Notes under the pieces: model-generated
What the model was told of the DNA's origin: nothing
Databases searched by the model: none
What the model saw: the letters and a program-made list of their open reading frames with translations, nothing else
Shown here: piece after piece, positions 21,337-30,178 of the stretch
Layout of the letters: each line of letters starts with the position of its first letter
Position numbering within the stretch: position 1 is the first letter of the stretch
Made by a program: the position numbers and the translations under genes
From: JBDRTU01 sp043823825
GTDB lineage: Bacteria > Patescibacteriota > Patescibacteriia > Veblenbacterales > UBA10138
Reading direction: 5' to 3'
Length of the DNA: 32,402 nt
NCBI GenBank assembly: GCA_043823825.1
Contig: JBDRTU010000032.1
Location: 1-32,402, forward strand

Positions 21337-21805
21337 ATTGTTTTAATAATTCCTGCCCTTGGGTAATGATTTTAGCTTGATCAATAAATAATACACCATT
21401 TAAATGATCTACTTCGTGCTGATATACCCGTGCCATCATTCCTTCATACCACACCTTTTCTACCTTACCTTGGTCGGTAAGGTGACTGACATAGATTCTG
21501 GTTGAGCGGCGCACTTGGCCAAAAACGCCGGGAATAGATAAACACCCTTCTTCTATTTGATCTTTTGACCAAGATCGCTTAAGAATTCTTGGATTAATAA
21601 AAGCTCGGGGGCCTTTACTAGTCGCAATAACCATTAAAGAAATACTTTTATTTATCTGGTTAGCAGCTAAACCAATGCCTTGATAATTCTCCATCGCGCT
21701 AAACATCTGGGGTATTAAATCAATTATCTTCTGACTAGGTGGTAAAGGAACTTCTGTTACACGTTGGCGTAAAATAGGGTTTGGTAGTGTGATTAATTGA
21801 AGCAT
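21323..21805 (-). CDS. def: Peptide deformylase
   Basis: A 160-aa enzyme with all three motifs: GIGLAANQI, EGCLSIPG (Cys metal ligand) and HEVDHLNG (His ligands and catalytic Glu). It removes the N-formyl group from new proteins. The start at 21805 (MLQLITLPNPILRQRV) gives the standard length; the longer open frame to 21970 only reads back through the end of priA and is not used. It lies 22 bp after priA and overlaps fmt. Confidence 0.95.
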   Translation of the reverse strand: MLQLITLPNPILRQRVTEVPLPPSQKIIDLIPQMFSAMENYQGIGLAANQINKSISLMVIATSKGPRAFINPRILKRSWSKDQIEEGCLSIPGVFGQVRRSTRIYVSHLTDQGKVEKVWYEGMMARVYQHEVDHLNGVLFIDQAKIITQGQELLKQYERT

Positions 21806-21827
21806 AAGTAATATAAATTTTGATATT

Positions 21828-23702
21828 TCAAGATAGGATATATCTTGGATGTCTGTCAATAATAACATCGTTGGGTAATTCAGACCAGAGAGCTTTAGGG
21901 TTAAAGCCACGTTGGTATTTAAGTAAAAGGTGATAAGTGTAATTACCGCGCACAAGAATATACAAATCACGGTAAGGCTTACTGATTTGTACGCGACTGT
22001 CTCGCTTGAACATTTGCTCTAATAATCTGTAAACTCTTTGTATTTTATTTAAGGCCAGCCGTTCTGTTTCGGCTCGTGTTGTTAAACGGATTAATTCAAT
22101 ATAGGGCGGCCAATTAAAAATTTTTCTTTCTTTTAACAAGTCAGTGAAAAAAGAGCGCCAGTTGGTGCGCAAATACTTAAGGGCGGGGATCTCGGGATGA
22201 TAGGTTTGAATATAAAGTTGATTGGGTTTGTGCGCTAATATCCGACGCAGTAAAGCCCAAATCTGCTCACCAGCTCTAAATTCTGGTATGGCTAATTCAC
22301 CATCAATTAAAACAACGCCAATTAATTCAAAGTCTGCAAGATTAATATATTGCCAAGCCATAGCTGTACCCAAGACAATATCGGCTTGTTGAATTTTTTT
22401 TGGCGTTAAGCTTGATGCCGTATCTTTATCAATCCTAAGTATGGTTCGGGTTTGATATTTTTGGCTTAATTTTTTTTCTAACTCTGCTGTACCTGTACCA
22501 ATAAAATGGAGGTTGGTGCCGCGGCATTGTGAGCAGGGGATTGGTAATGGATTCATTATATTACAATGGTGACAAAGCAATTTTCCAAGACTCGAGTGCC
22601 AAACAGTTGGTTTTCGGCATTGATCGCAGCTAGCCAGCTTGCCGCAATCTTGACAAATTACTGCGGTATGACTTCCGCGCCGATTTAAATACAAAAAAAC
22701 TTTTTTGCATTTCTTAATTGATTGAGTAATAGATTGCTCCAATTCGTCTGATAAGAAACTTCGATTTCCTTTTTTTTGTTCATCTTTTAAGTCAATTATT
22801 TTTAGCAGTGACTGAGTAACTGCATTATCGATCACTCGCTGTTTAAATACACCATTACTAGATTTCCACCAATCTTCTAAACGAGGCGCTGTTGAAACAA
22901 GAGCTAAAGAACAATGGTGAATTGCTTTTAACCAGCCCGCCACTTCTATAGAATCATACCTCGGGTTTTGATCAAATTGTTTATAATTTTCATCCTCTTC
23001 TTGATCAACAATAATACCACCTAAATTAGTAAAGGGTAAAAACAAAGATGAACGGGTTCCAACAATCACCAGAGTTTGGCCCGAGGCAATTTTTTGCCAG
23101 GCGATTTGCTGTTCTGATACTTTAAGTTCTGAGTGCCATACTACAGCTTGGTCTTTAAGATTAGTAAGCCAACTTGTACCAAATCGTATTTCAGGAATTA
23201 AAATTAATATTTGCTGGCTGCGCTTTACGACTCGGTCAATCATTTTTAAGAGAAACATGGTTTTGTTAAGCTGGTGATGATAGACAAGCAGCCAAGTACT
23301 AGAGCGTTTAATTAGTTCAGTTTTTGGTGTAGTTTCTGTTTTAATAAACGGTTTAAATTTGTTAGTTGGTAAAACAGGTAATGCCAGCAGTAAAGCGCTG
23401 CTTAATGACACAGCGTAATGATCAGACATCTTTTTTATCAACAATAGTTGCTGGCGCGTAATAATTTGTTGAGCCAGTATTTTGTTTAAGGTTTTTAAAT
23501 TAGTGAATTTACTGCTCCGCTTAATTGATATCACTATTCCTCGTTTGCTAGTGTTGCGAAAAGGCGCCTCTACTAAAGTGCCGACCTGTAGCATCTTGGC
23601 CAACTCACTGGGTACTAGGTAATCAAAAAAATCCTGCTGGCGAGGCAAACGCACTAATAAAGCCACTTGTGCGACATAGGGCGAGGAGGAAGAGTGGGAC
23701 AT
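21828..23702 (-). CDS. priA: PriA-like primosomal protein with degenerate helicase motifs
   Basis: A 624-aa PriA homologue: an N-terminal 3'-DNA-binding domain (LVRLPRQQDFFDYLVP), helicase lobes with GTRSSLFLPFTNLGGI, and four intact zinc Cys pairs (CQDC, CDQC, CHHC, CSQC). The ATPase motifs look lost: the Walker A position reads LLVYHHQLNKTMF instead of GVTGSGKT, the DEEH box is DQEE, the SATP motif is STAP, the motif V region reads LGTAMAWQYI, and the QxxGRxGR motif is LLRRILAHK. Replication restart by a DNA-binding scaffold without helicase activity is the inference. The ATG at 23702 follows the previous gene by 5 bp; an upstream TTG is the alternative. Confidence 0.88.
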   Translation of the reverse strand: MSHSSSSPYVAQVALLVRLPRQQDFFDYLVPSELAKMLQVGTLVEAPFRNTSKRGIVISIKRSSKFTNLKTLNKILAQQIITRQQLLLIKKMSDHYAVSLSSALLLALPVLPTNKFKPFIKTETTPKTELIKRSSTWLLVYHHQLNKTMFLLKMIDRVVKRSQQILILIPEIRFGTSWLTNLKDQAVVWHSELKVSEQQIAWQKIASGQTLVIVGTRSSLFLPFTNLGGIIVDQEEDENYKQFDQNPRYDSIEVAGWLKAIHHCSLALVSTAPRLEDWWKSSNGVFKQRVIDNAVTQSLLKIIDLKDEQKKGNRSFLSDELEQSITQSIKKCKKVFLYLNRRGSHTAVICQDCGKLASCDQCRKPTVWHSSLGKLLCHHCNIMNPLPIPCSQCRGTNLHFIGTGTAELEKKLSQKYQTRTILRIDKDTASSLTPKKIQQADIVLGTAMAWQYINLADFELIGVVLIDGELAIPEFRAGEQIWALLRRILAHKPNQLYIQTYHPEIPALKYLRTNWRSFFTDLLKERKIFNWPPYIELIRLTTRAETERLALNKIQRVYRLLEQMFKRDSRVQISKPYRDLYILVRGNYTYHLLLKYQRGFNPKALWSELPNDVIIDRHPRYILS

Positions 23703-23707
23703 AAATT

Positions 23708-24478
23708 TTACCAATTCAGATGTACTACTAGATTAGTGTGCCCGACAGCTGTTTCCAGTGATAGTATTGATGAATTTAATTTATCACTTGGTATTAATCT
23801 AGCGATTAAGTACAAGGGGGATACTAATGTTTCACCAGTTCGATTTCTCATTTTTGAATCTATATTTAACAAATCAGTAAAATCGTTTTTCTTGATGATA
23901 TTAGTAAAAGCTGAATTAAATACCGTTTGCTCAGCGGCGTGGTCGCCGAGTTGGCCTTGAGACATTAAACCAGCAGCCAAAACGGCTATTTTTATAGAGC
24001 TACTGCTAAAATATTCTGAAATATATTTAGCAACCGAGCGCAAATTTTCCGGCGAGCATCCTGGCTGTAAAACAAGAGGAACCAACGGCAAGGTCTCGTT
24101 AAAATAAATTAACGGTACAGCTATACTGTTGGGTAAAAATTTGGGTGTGCGTAAGGGTAAAGAAATTTTTGTTTCTAGGCTTTCTTTTAAAGCGTGAATA
24201 AAGCCAGTGGCTACCAAAAATTCCCTAGTGGTAATTAAATCACCATACTCTTTGAAATTGGTGGGAAATTTATTACTCTGCAACAACCAATAATACTCTT
24301 GATCTACTAAAGAATGCTCAGCCGCAATGAAAAGAACCTCAGCTTTAGAAGCTTTGAGCATACTTGATAAACGTGCCAAGGCTCTATTAGTTTTACCTAC
24401 ATTATTTTGTACCTCGGGCGTTAAACCTGGTAACAGCAGGGGAGAGTTGGGCACAATGCCAGCAAAGACGACCGGCAT
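23708..24478 (-). CDS. LigB/MEMO-like (class III extradiol dioxygenase fold) protein
   Basis: A 256-aa protein starting MPVVFAGIVPNSPLLLPGL, the layout of the LigB-type extradiol dioxygenase/MEMO superfamily at its first beta strand (usually xxPHPP). The metal-binding His there is replaced by Asn-Ser; EVLFIAAEHSL stands at the usual SPHG position and AAGLMSQG at the usual SGDLSH position. Loss of two likely His ligands suggests a non-catalytic member. It precedes priA by 5 bp in the minus-strand operon; its role is unknown. The family call is moderate. Confidence 0.65.
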   Translation of the reverse strand: MPVVFAGIVPNSPLLLPGLTPEVQNNVGKTNRALARLSSMLKASKAEVLFIAAEHSLVDQEYYWLLQSNKFPTNFKEYGDLITTREFLVATGFIHALKESLETKISLPLRTPKFLPNSIAVPLIYFNETLPLVPLVLQPGCSPENLRSVAKYISEYFSSSSIKIAVLAAGLMSQGQLGDHAAEQTVFNSAFTNIIKKNDFTDLLNIDSKMRNRTGETLVSPLYLIARLIPSDKLNSSILSLETAVGHTNLVVHLNW

Positions 24479-24484
24479 AAATCA

Positions 24485-25876
24485 TTAAAAAGGTTTTAAC
24501 ACTGGTTCACCAGTTTCATGCAACCCTAAGGACGCCTGATTAGTCACTACAATATGATTCCATTTAAAACCAAGCTTATTAAAAGCTTCCTCTGAGCCAA
24601 TCGGTCTTTTCTTTTTATTAGAGATAACATAAACAGTTGGGTCAATTTCATTTTTTACTAAATCACCCTCTTTAAATAGCACTGGATCACTAGTAACAAA
24701 TTCTTTTAATTCCTCTGGAGATAGTCGCTTGGTTACTTTACGATTACTAAAGTTGGAATTTAATATTTCCTTTGAAAAAATGGGGTGCTTGGCACCATCC
24801 TGAACAAAGTAAATGCCCCCCGACTTAGTGTCTTGTATTAAAGTACCAGTGGGGTACTTAGATTCAACAGTAATTGGCGTTCCTTCATTATAGGCGGCTA
24901 AATCATCAAAAGTAACATCTTCAATTTCTTCTGGATTAATTCCGATTTGTCGCAACGCCTCACCTGAAGCAAAGCCGCGAATTACATCATTGGGTAGTAA
25001 TAGGTAAACCGTCCCTTTGGGTGATCGTAAGAATGAATAAACAGGAAAGATAATTTTGTTACCCTCAGGATATTTTTTTAACTCTGTTTCACTAATATTT
25101 AACACACGATCAAATTTAGGGTCTTGATAATATGATAAATAAACTGCTCGTGAACCAAACTGTCGCCTAAATCCATTCTGAATTAACCAAACCTCTTTTT
25201 GTCCTTCCACATTAAGCAGCGAACCTTCTGGGTAACTGCGTGAAAAATATCGACTCCAAATAGCCAAGAGAAGTTCATTACCTTGAAGATGTGGGGTATA
25301 GGTATATAAAATTGCCGTAGCATTATTAGCTGGTATAACAGTAGTACCATCTACAACCTTGCTAATGCCCGGCCCAAAACCACTAAACGTTTTACCAGTT
25401 TCCTTCAGATCTTCATCATTTAACAGCCGCGCAAATTTAGCTGCTGCAAATACTTGGTTAAAAAAACCTTTATACTTAATAAGTTTAGGATCATCCATAC
25501 TGCAACTATCGCAAATTCCATAACCAGTAGCCCAGTCATATCTTTTAGTAGATGGTGATTTATTCTCAATTAAACTCTGTTCCTTTTGGAGTAGTGCTAA
25601 GAGGTATTTAGGGTTAACTCTGTATTCTTGAGCAGCGCGGTTGATAATATCCGCTGACACCATTGAGGTAATAGGATCAACGTATGTAGTAAGCGTACTA
25701 CCTTTATCTTGCATGAATTTTAGTATTTGATTTAAATCTAGGGATTGGTAATCAAATAAATCCTGATCTGATAAGATATAATTTGGATTAAAATCTGCCG
25801 CTGCAGCCAAGGGCGAGACAGGAGTAATCAAAGTTAGTATTAGGATTAAAAAATAGGCGATTTTAGCCTTTTTCAT
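24485..25876 (-). CDS. Exported protein: transglycosylase-like domain plus tandem surface repeats
   Basis: A 463-aa protein with a signal peptide (about 1-26, ending PLAAAA). The N-terminal domain (about 30-220) contains INRAAQEYRVNPKYLLALLQ and EQSLIEN followed by WATGYGICD and FFNQVFAAAKFARLL, like lysozyme-fold transglycosylases with a catalytic Glu in KEQSL. The C-terminal half has four related repeats, each starting with a beta pair (VWLIQNGFRRQFGS, VYLLLPNDVIRGFAS, IYFVQDGAKHPIFS, VYVISNKKKRPIGS) followed by a helix. They resemble cell-wall binding repeats found in CPR surface proteins. It is the first gene of the five-gene operon, 6 bp before the next. Confidence 0.78.
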   Translation of the reverse strand: MKKAKIAYFLILILTLITPVSPLAAAADFNPNYILSDQDLFDYQSLDLNQILKFMQDKGSTLTTYVDPITSMVSADIINRAAQEYRVNPKYLLALLQKEQSLIENKSPSTKRYDWATGYGICDSCSMDDPKLIKYKGFFNQVFAAAKFARLLNDEDLKETGKTFSGFGPGISKVVDGTTVIPANNATAILYTYTPHLQGNELLLAIWSRYFSRSYPEGSLLNVEGQKEVWLIQNGFRRQFGSRAVYLSYYQDPKFDRVLNISETELKKYPEGNKIIFPVYSFLRSPKGTVYLLLPNDVIRGFASGEALRQIGINPEEIEDVTFDDLAAYNEGTPITVESKYPTGTLIQDTKSGGIYFVQDGAKHPIFSKEILNSNFSNRKVTKRLSPEELKEFVTSDPVLFKEGDLVKNEIDPTVYVISNKKKRPIGSEEAFNKLGFKWNHIVVTNQASLGLHETGEPVLKPF

Positions 25877-25884
25877 ATATGATA

Positions 25885-25913
25885 ATTATACAGCAAACGA
25901 TAATCTGATTCAA
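25885..25913 (-). promoter_or_regulatory. Promoter of the exported protein-priA-def-fmt operon
   Basis: Minus strand TTGAAT (25913-25908), 17-bp spacer, TATAAT (25890-25885), 8 nt before the ATG, so nearly leaderless. Confidence 0.7.
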
Positions 25914-25937
25914 CTGGTAAAAGAATGGTAAAAATGT

Positions 25938-25943
25938 TATAAT
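25938..25943 (+). promoter_or_regulatory. -10 element of the ThpR-NUDIX gene
   Basis: TATAAT, 7 nt before the ATG at 25951; no clear -35 or Shine-Dalgarno. Divergent from the promoter at 25885-25913. Confidence 0.6.
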
Positions 25944-25950
25944 TAATCCA

Positions 25951-26922
25951 ATGAGACTTTTTTTTGGCAGTTATGTACCGCCATTAGTAATGCGGAGAGT
26001 GCAAGAACTTTCTCCTTGGCTAAAAACTTTGCCAGCTAAATTAGTTGAGATTCAGAATTTGCATTTAACCTTGGTGTTTATTGGTGAGGTGGCACTGGAC
26101 CAAGTTGCAAGACTTTGTAAAATAGGGGAGAAAGTAGCTACTAATATCAGCCGTGCCAAGATTACGCTAGGAAATTTCCAACTAATTCCGTCTGCCACCA
26201 ATCCTAGAGTACTAGCAGTTCATACCAAAGTTGACATTAATTTTACCAAACTACAAAAAAATTTAGTAAAAGAATTAAAAACTTTAAAATTAAATCAGCT
26301 AAGTGCTAAAACGCCGCATTTTACACTGGCTCGTGTTAAAACTCCGATTTCTTTGCCCAATATCCACTTTAAACCCTTAACCTTTGAAATTAACGAATTT
26401 AGCTTAATTCACAGCGTATTATCAGACTATGGTCCATCATATAAGGCCCTTAAAACCTTTAAAATTGGCTCTAGAGATGCTTTAAAGCGCTATAGGCCTA
26501 ATGTATCAATCTGCTTGGTGAATAGCGAAAATAAAGTCTTTTTAATAGAGCGCTCCAAATCACCTGGTCATTGGCAATTGCCACAAGGTGGAATTGATGG
26601 TGATGAAAAAATTGAAACTGCGGGCATTAGAGAAATCAGTGAGGAAGCTGGAGTTGCTAGTATACGATTACTCAAAGTTAGTGAAACTAAATACCACTAT
26701 AATTTCCCTAAAAGTATTGTGAAGACTGATGATTATATTGGCCAAGAACAGACCCCTGTTTATTTAAGATTTACTGGAACTGATTCAGAAATTAAATTAA
26801 ATCCAAAGGAAGCAATGAATTATAAATGGGTAACTATTGAAGATTTGGTAGAAGCAGTATTTCCGCTTCGTAGAAAATTTACTCAACTAGTAAAAAATGA
26901 ATTAACTAAACTATTAGCTTAA
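25951..26922 (+). CDS. Fused 2'-5' RNA ligase (ThpR) and RppH-like NUDIX hydrolase
   Basis: A 323-aa two-domain protein. The N-terminal half (about 1-170) is a 2H phosphoesterase with both HxT motifs, His38-Leu-Thr40 in HLTLVFIG and His123-Phe-Thr125 in HFTLARV. The C-terminal half (about 183-323) is a NUDIX domain with the RppH/ApaH-type WQLPQGGID and a complete Nudix box: Gly213, Glu219, Arg227-Glu228, Glu231-Glu232, Gly234. Both partners process RNA ends or dinucleotide polyphosphates; joining them suggests coupled handling of 5' and 2',3' ends (inference). The gene precedes gltX by 5 bp. No frameshift or stop separates the domains. Confidence 0.9.
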   Translation: MRLFFGSYVPPLVMRRVQELSPWLKTLPAKLVEIQNLHLTLVFIGEVALDQVARLCKIGEKVATNISRAKITLGNFQLIPSATNPRVLAVHTKVDINFTKLQKNLVKELKTLKLNQLSAKTPHFTLARVKTPISLPNIHFKPLTFEINEFSLIHSVLSDYGPSYKALKTFKIGSRDALKRYRPNVSICLVNSENKVFLIERSKSPGHWQLPQGGIDGDEKIETAGIREISEEAGVASIRLLKVSETKYHYNFPKSIVKTDDYIGQEQTPVYLRFTGTDSEIKLNPKEAMNYKWVTIEDLVEAVFPLRRKFTQLVKNELTKLLA

Positions 26923-26927
26923 AAATA

Positions 26928-28352
26928 ATGATACGAGTTAGATTTGCACCATCGCCAACAGGTGAATTACATATTGGGAGCGCGAGAACCGCCCTTTATA
27001 ATTATTTATTTGCCAAACAAAATAAAGGACAATTTGTTTTACGATTGGAGGATACTGATCAGGAGCGCTATGTAAAGGGGAGTGAGAAAAGATTATTGGA
27101 TGATTTAAAATGGCTCGGGATTGAATGGGACGAGGGTCCTGATCTAGGAGGTAAATACCAACCCTATATTCAATCGGAGCGGTTAGACTTATATAAAAAA
27201 CATGCCGAGAAATTATTAGATAATAGTCACGCTTATTATTGCTTTTGTTCAGTTGAACGGTTGGCTGAGTTAAGAAAAAAGCAGCAAGCTAATAAGCAAC
27301 CCACCAAATACGATCGCCATTGTTTAACTAAGTCGGCTGAGGAAGTAAAAAAGTTAATTACTGAGCAAAAATCTCATGTATTACGTTTAAAAATTCCCGA
27401 CGGTAAGACAACTTTTGTCGATACTATTCATGGAACAGTGACTGTGGCTAATGAAACAATTGATGATCAGGTTCTACTTAAATCTGACGGCTTTCCGACT
27501 TATCATTTAGCCAATGTGGTTGATGATTATATAATGAAAATTACTGATGTGATTAGAGGAGAAGAGTGGTTACCCTCTACTGCTAAGCATGTAATTTTAT
27601 ATAAAGCATTCACTTGGTCTGAACCTAAATGGACACATTTGCCCAATGTACTAAACGATAAGAAAGCTAAATTATCCAAACGACGTGATGGCGAAATAGT
27701 TTGGTTATCTACTTACAAAAAGAAAGGGTATTTCGCCGAAGCAATAGTAAATTTCCTAGCATTATTAGGGTGGCATCCATCAGACAATCAAGAATTATTT
27801 TCTTTATCAGAATTAATCAAACAATTTAAAATTGAGCGGGTGCAAAAAGCTGGTGCTATTTTTGATCTAGTTAAGCTTAATTGGTTTAATCAGCAATATA
27901 TTAGAAAAATGGCGCCTCAAAATCTTGACCAAGTATTGAAAGAATTTTATCCTAAATCATCGTACCAAACTTTGAGGCTTTCACAAATGCTTCAGTCGCG
28001 CTTAACAATGTTGGAGGAAGCATCTACTTATGCTTTGTTTTTCTTTAAAGACAAAATATCTGTTAGTAAAACAATGTTGGTACCTAAAGGTAGAAAATCC
28101 GAAATCACCAAAAAGGCACTAGAGCAGGGGAGTGAGGTGTTGGGAAGTCTAAAAGAATGGCGCTTGGAAGCAATTAAAACTGCCTTAGATCAATTAATTA
28201 AAGAGCAAGAGTTCTCAAGAAAGGATTTGTTATGGCCAATTAGAGTAGCGCTGACTGGCCAGGAGAAATCGCCTGATGTTTACGAGGTTTTAGTGGTACT
28301 GGGGCAAGAACGTAGTTTAGCCAGGCTAAAACAAGCGATGGAACTATTTTAG
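26928..28352 (+). CDS. gltX: Glutamyl-tRNA synthetase
   Basis: A 474-aa class I synthetase with PSPTGELHIG (HIGH motif, residues 8-17), LRLEDTDQER and the KMSKS-type KLSKRRDG. The length and domains fit bacterial GluRS; the C-terminal anticodon-binding domain is short but present. With tRNA-Gln nearby and no glutaminyl-tRNA synthetase seen in the window, it may be non-discriminating and feed an amidotransferase (inference, not testable here). It is 5 bp after the ThpR-NUDIX gene and 2 bp before the M23 gene. Confidence 0.95.
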   Translation: MIRVRFAPSPTGELHIGSARTALYNYLFAKQNKGQFVLRLEDTDQERYVKGSEKRLLDDLKWLGIEWDEGPDLGGKYQPYIQSERLDLYKKHAEKLLDNSHAYYCFCSVERLAELRKKQQANKQPTKYDRHCLTKSAEEVKKLITEQKSHVLRLKIPDGKTTFVDTIHGTVTVANETIDDQVLLKSDGFPTYHLANVVDDYIMKITDVIRGEEWLPSTAKHVILYKAFTWSEPKWTHLPNVLNDKKAKLSKRRDGEIVWLSTYKKKGYFAEAIVNFLALLGWHPSDNQELFSLSELIKQFKIERVQKAGAIFDLVKLNWFNQQYIRKMAPQNLDQVLKEFYPKSSYQTLRLSQMLQSRLTMLEEASTYALFFFKDKISVSKTMLVPKGRKSEITKKALEQGSEVLGSLKEWRLEAIKTALDQLIKEQEFSRKDLLWPIRVALTGQEKSPDVYEVLVVLGQERSLARLKQAMELF

Positions 28353-28354
28353 TT

Positions 28355-29554
28355 ATGAAACTCTGTTTTTTTATAATACTTATTATTACCACACTGCTTT
28401 GGCCGACTTTGTCTTTACAGAGTCAAACAGTGGAAGAGTTAAATAACCAAATTCAGGCCAACCAAAAAAAATTAGAAGAGTTGCAGAAAAAAATAGATGA
28501 TTATAAGGAAGTAATTGCGACTAAACAAGCAGAGGTTAATAGTTTAAAAAAGCAGTTGTTAGTTTTAGATGACAAGATGGCTCAACTAGAGCTTGACATT
28601 GAGGCTAACGAACTAAATATTGCTACTGTTAATTTAGAAATCAGTTCAATTGGTTTGGAAATTGAAGCTAAAGATAAAAATATTGAGGATGTTAAAAATA
28701 AAGTGGCAGAAGTAATAAGGCAATTATATATCTCTGACCAGCATTCACTATTGGAAATTATAATTTTGAATAATAGCTTAAGCGATTTTTTTGATCAATT
28801 AAACTATTTAAGCGAATTACAAAATACCTTACAAGCTAATGTAAACCATTTGCAAACATTAAAAGCAGAGCTAGAACTAAAGCAGCAAGATCTTTCAAAT
28901 AATAAAATAAAATTATTAGATATTAAGCAATCACTAGAAACGTCGCAATCTTTACTAGAAGCAACCAAGCAATCTAAAACTTACTTAATTCAGCAAACCA
29001 GACAATCTGAAAGCCGCTATCAAGATCTCCTTGCCGAATCTGCTACCGAGCAAAGCGAAGCTGATAGTGAAATTAAACAATTGGAGGCAGAACTACGCCG
29101 TAAATTGCAGCAACAGGGACCAGATGCTATTGATCAGTTGAATGATACAAATTTTATTTGGCCTGTGAACCCAGCGCGGGGGATTACTGCCTATTTTCAT
29201 GATCCAACTTACCCATATCGGCGTTATTTTGAACACCCTGCCATAGATATTAGGGCTGCTCAAGGTTTTTCTATCAAAGCAGCAGCCTCGGGCATAGTGG
29301 GGCGGGCTAAAGATGCGGCTTTTGGTTATAGTTATGTTTTATTAGTACATGCCAATGGTTTTTCTACGGTTTACGGGCATGTTAGTAGAATTGATGTAGT
29401 AGAAGGTAATTTTGTGACCAAGGGGCAAATAATTGGCGCAGTAGGCGGTACACCCGGTACTTCGGGAGCAGGAAGATTAACCACCGGGCCTCATTTACAT
29501 TTTGAAATTCGTTATAATGGTTTACCAGTAGACCCTCTGGATCATTTACCTTAA
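28355..29554 (+). CDS. EnvC-like coiled-coil M23 peptidase (murein hydrolase activator family)
   Basis: A 399-aa exported protein: a signal peptide (about 1-24), a long coiled coil (about 25-250, heptads such as NNQIQANQKKLEELQKKI), then an M23 domain (about 270-395). The zinc ligands of active M23 enzymes are present as His and Asp in HPAIDIRAA and as HLHFE near the end, so unlike E. coli EnvC it may cut peptidoglycan itself. FtsEX is the usual membrane partner of such coiled-coil M23 proteins, and ftsE/ftsX are in this window, so a link in division is plausible. It follows gltX by 2 bp. Confidence 0.92.
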   Translation: MKLCFFIILIITTLLWPTLSLQSQTVEELNNQIQANQKKLEELQKKIDDYKEVIATKQAEVNSLKKQLLVLDDKMAQLELDIEANELNIATVNLEISSIGLEIEAKDKNIEDVKNKVAEVIRQLYISDQHSLLEIIILNNSLSDFFDQLNYLSELQNTLQANVNHLQTLKAELELKQQDLSNNKIKLLDIKQSLETSQSLLEATKQSKTYLIQQTRQSESRYQDLLAESATEQSEADSEIKQLEAELRRKLQQQGPDAIDQLNDTNFIWPVNPARGITAYFHDPTYPYRRYFEHPAIDIRAAQGFSIKAAASGIVGRAKDAAFGYSYVLLVHANGFSTVYGHVSRIDVVEGNFVTKGQIIGAVGGTPGTSGAGRLTTGPHLHFEIRYNGLPVDPLDHLP

Positions 29555-29561
29555 TAAAACC

Positions 29562-29590
29562 TTGACAAAAACCTGTTTGTTCGCTATCAT
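29562..29590 (+). promoter_or_regulatory. Strong promoter before the 165-aa gene
   Basis: TTGACA (29562-29567), 17-bp spacer, TATCAT (29585-29590). Confidence 0.8.
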
Positions 29591-29647
29591 AATAGGCGGT
29601 TTTGATAATGTTCATTTAAATAAAAAAATATCAGAAAGGAAACAAAG

Positions 29648-30145
29648 ATGACGCTGAAAAAAAATACCAAAATTGAAGTGGTAATTTTGGGAAGGCAACT
29701 ATTAAAAATGGAGAGTCTGCAACTACTTTTACTTAAACTCCTAAGTTGCGAGCTTGAAAAGTATCGTTTACATTTAATACAAATACCACTCAAAACAACT
29801 CCAAACAAAGTAAATGATTTAGTTACATCGAAAGTTAATGCTGACATTGATACACTTTTGATTGTGTATAACGATGAAGAAGAGCAGGAACTGACTAAGC
29901 TATCAGCCAGCTTAAAAGATATTGTCTCACACATTGAGCTAATAGCGGGGGAGAATATAGACCATGAGCAAGAGCTCCACTACGCAAATTTAAAAAAATT
30001 TTGGATCAAAACCCATCCAGAGATACGCTTGCCTGCCATTGGTCTAAAAGACCTTAAATCTACTAGTCCGCGACCAACTCACAACAATCCTTGGCCAAAA
30101 AAGCGGAGGATTAACACTAGAGTAATTATTTCCGGACCGTACTAA
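29648..30145 (+). CDS. Hypothetical soluble protein
   Basis: A 165-aa protein, not recognised. The first two-thirds look like alternating beta strands and helices (VVILGRQLLK, IDTLLIVYNDEEEQEL, LKDIVSHIELIAGE); the last third is Pro- and basic-rich (STSPRPTHNNPWPKKRRIN) and probably unstructured or nucleic-acid binding. It has a near-consensus promoter, a Shine-Dalgarno (AAAGGAAA) and a clean terminator, so it is a well-expressed independent gene. Confidence 0.75.
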   Translation: MTLKKNTKIEVVILGRQLLKMESLQLLLLKLLSCELEKYRLHLIQIPLKTTPNKVNDLVTSKVNADIDTLLIVYNDEEEQELTKLSASLKDIVSHIELIAGENIDHEQELHYANLKKFWIKTHPEIRLPAIGLKDLKSTSPRPTHNNPWPKKRRINTRVIISGPY

Positions 30146-30178
30146 GATAAAATTATTGCTGTCTATTAATTATAAATT

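Noticed and set aside
21806..21970. N-terminal extension of peptide deformylase by 55 residues
   Set aside because: It would overlap the end of priA and is unlike any deformylase N-terminus; the ATG at 21805 gives the family length.
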